A stretch of DNA of 64,000 nt from Lepidurus packardi. Its lineage: Eukaryota > Arthropoda > Branchiopoda > Notostraca > Triopsidae. The position numbers and the translations under genes are program-made. Of this stretch, positions 63,220-64,000 are shown in pieces. Every line of letters begins with the position of its first letter. Positions within the stretch are counted from its first letter, which is position 1. A model generated the notes under the pieces. It was not told the origin of the DNA and did not search any database. It saw only the letters and a list, made by a program, of their open reading frames with translations. The stretch covers positions 8,762,565 through 8,826,564 of the forward strand of contig JAKZAN010000001.1 of the NCBI GenBank assembly GCA_023053545.1, written 5' to 3'.

Positions 63220-63942
63220 CAGCAGTTAGTAACCCAAATGTTCGAACTCAAAAATATGACACGAGAAATGAAGCAGCAACTGTCGCGTATTGAAGAAGGC
63301 AACGCGGCTGCCCAAGTTGAAGTAGTGCCTACTATGGAAAGTTTGCCTGTCCAGATGCTTGACGAATTCAAAATATTAGAAAGGAATTTATAGAGCGCAG
63401 AACTGCAAAAAAAAAAACTTTGCAAGTTTTAATAAGATTTCTTGAAAGCACGTTTAAAAAGTATTTCTAAATATAGTAAAAAAAATCTAATTCGATGCTT
63501 AATTCCTTATAGGTATCCACAATCTGACTTATTGGCAGAAAGACGATTGAAAATGCGGTGAGGAACGCATGGAAAGCAGTCGCAAGCGACTCCGTCTGGA
63601 AGGACTAGCCTACCATTGGGAAGGCAGACATTACAGCGAGCGGGAAGTGAACAAGCCGGGAATCAGAGGTTCCATCGTCTGCCAATTAATACAAAGTAAG
63701 TGGTTTTTATATGTAAACTTTTTCACTATTTCACGAAATTGTATTATCTACTTTCAAATGCCCTACGCGCAAACCCAAAATTAAAAAATTTAGAGTACAC
63801 GTTCAAAAATGTCACGTGCTCCTTCCTGAAGCAGGCGTCCGCGAGATGGAAGGTTCAGCGAAAGCACCAGCACCAAAACGGAAAATGTTTTTTACATTTT
63901 AAAATGACAAAATGTATTCGGAGAAAGCAATACAGCAAATAA
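63220..63942 (+). pseudogene. DUF4806-like gene remnant at the right edge
   Basis: Pieces in order on + resemble a DUF4806 protein: a coiled lead (QLVTQMFELKNMTREMKQQ), a linker-start motif (ESLPVQMLDEFKILERNL, then TAG), TIENAVRNAWKAVASDSV, then in the next frame LAYHWEGRHYSEREVNKPG. After a possible intron (donor AAA/GTAAGT at 63695) comes FKNVTCSFLKQASARWKVQR. An in-frame TAG, an A11 run and a frame change indicate decay. Such genes are often multi-copy and mobile-element-associated in invertebrates. Family call by pattern only. Confidence 0.4.
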
Positions 63943-64000
63943 AAATCTAAATAATTTGTATTCCCTGCGTTTTCAAGTAATTTTCATCGCAAGAATTAAT

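Overview
This is an animal nuclear genome window. Genes are split by GT-AG introns, there are mobile-element remnants, and no bacterial gene layout. Domain content points to an arthropod or another ecdysozoan, but I cannot name the species.

Layout: positions 1-3.6 kb hold no recognisable coding sequence, apart from a possible 5' UTR exon edge. From 3.6 to 5.6 kb lies the terminal, largely intronless exon of a CABIT-domain protein (about 660 aa), on the + strand. From about 6.9 to 59.8 kb, also +, a single giant muscle-type gene fills the window. I rebuilt 47 exons by hand. Every junction is GT-AG, all reading phases are consistent, and together they give about 6,667 codons before the stop. 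The protein reads FN3, Ig, Ig, FN3, acidic linker, six Ig domains (three copies of an Ig pair), a 9,033-bp exon (acidic disordered region, then about 950 residues of K/E/R helix), four Ig, FN3, three Ig, then an Ig split by a 15.5-kb intron. After that come four Ig separated by Ser/Arg-rich linkers, an FN3, a protein kinase, and an autoinhibitory and calmodulin-binding segment of myosin light chain kinase type, ending in a Ser-rich tail. This matches the arthropod Stretchin-Mlck architecture, so the likely role is a sarcomere-associated elastic scaffold ending in a Ca2+/calmodulin-controlled myosin light chain kinase.

Mobile DNA sits in introns and 3' flanks. One intron carries three nested non-autonomous DNA transposons (14.5-15.8 kb). 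Two more copies of the TTAA-type element lie at 44.1 and 48.9 kb. Decayed THAP-domain and P2X7-C-terminus-like sequences lie at 55.0-55.6 kb. Downstream of the kinase gene are a 5'-truncated minus-strand LINE (61.5-62.5 kb) and a decayed DUF4806-like sequence at the right edge. The large 32.5-48.1 kb intron shows no gene I can support.
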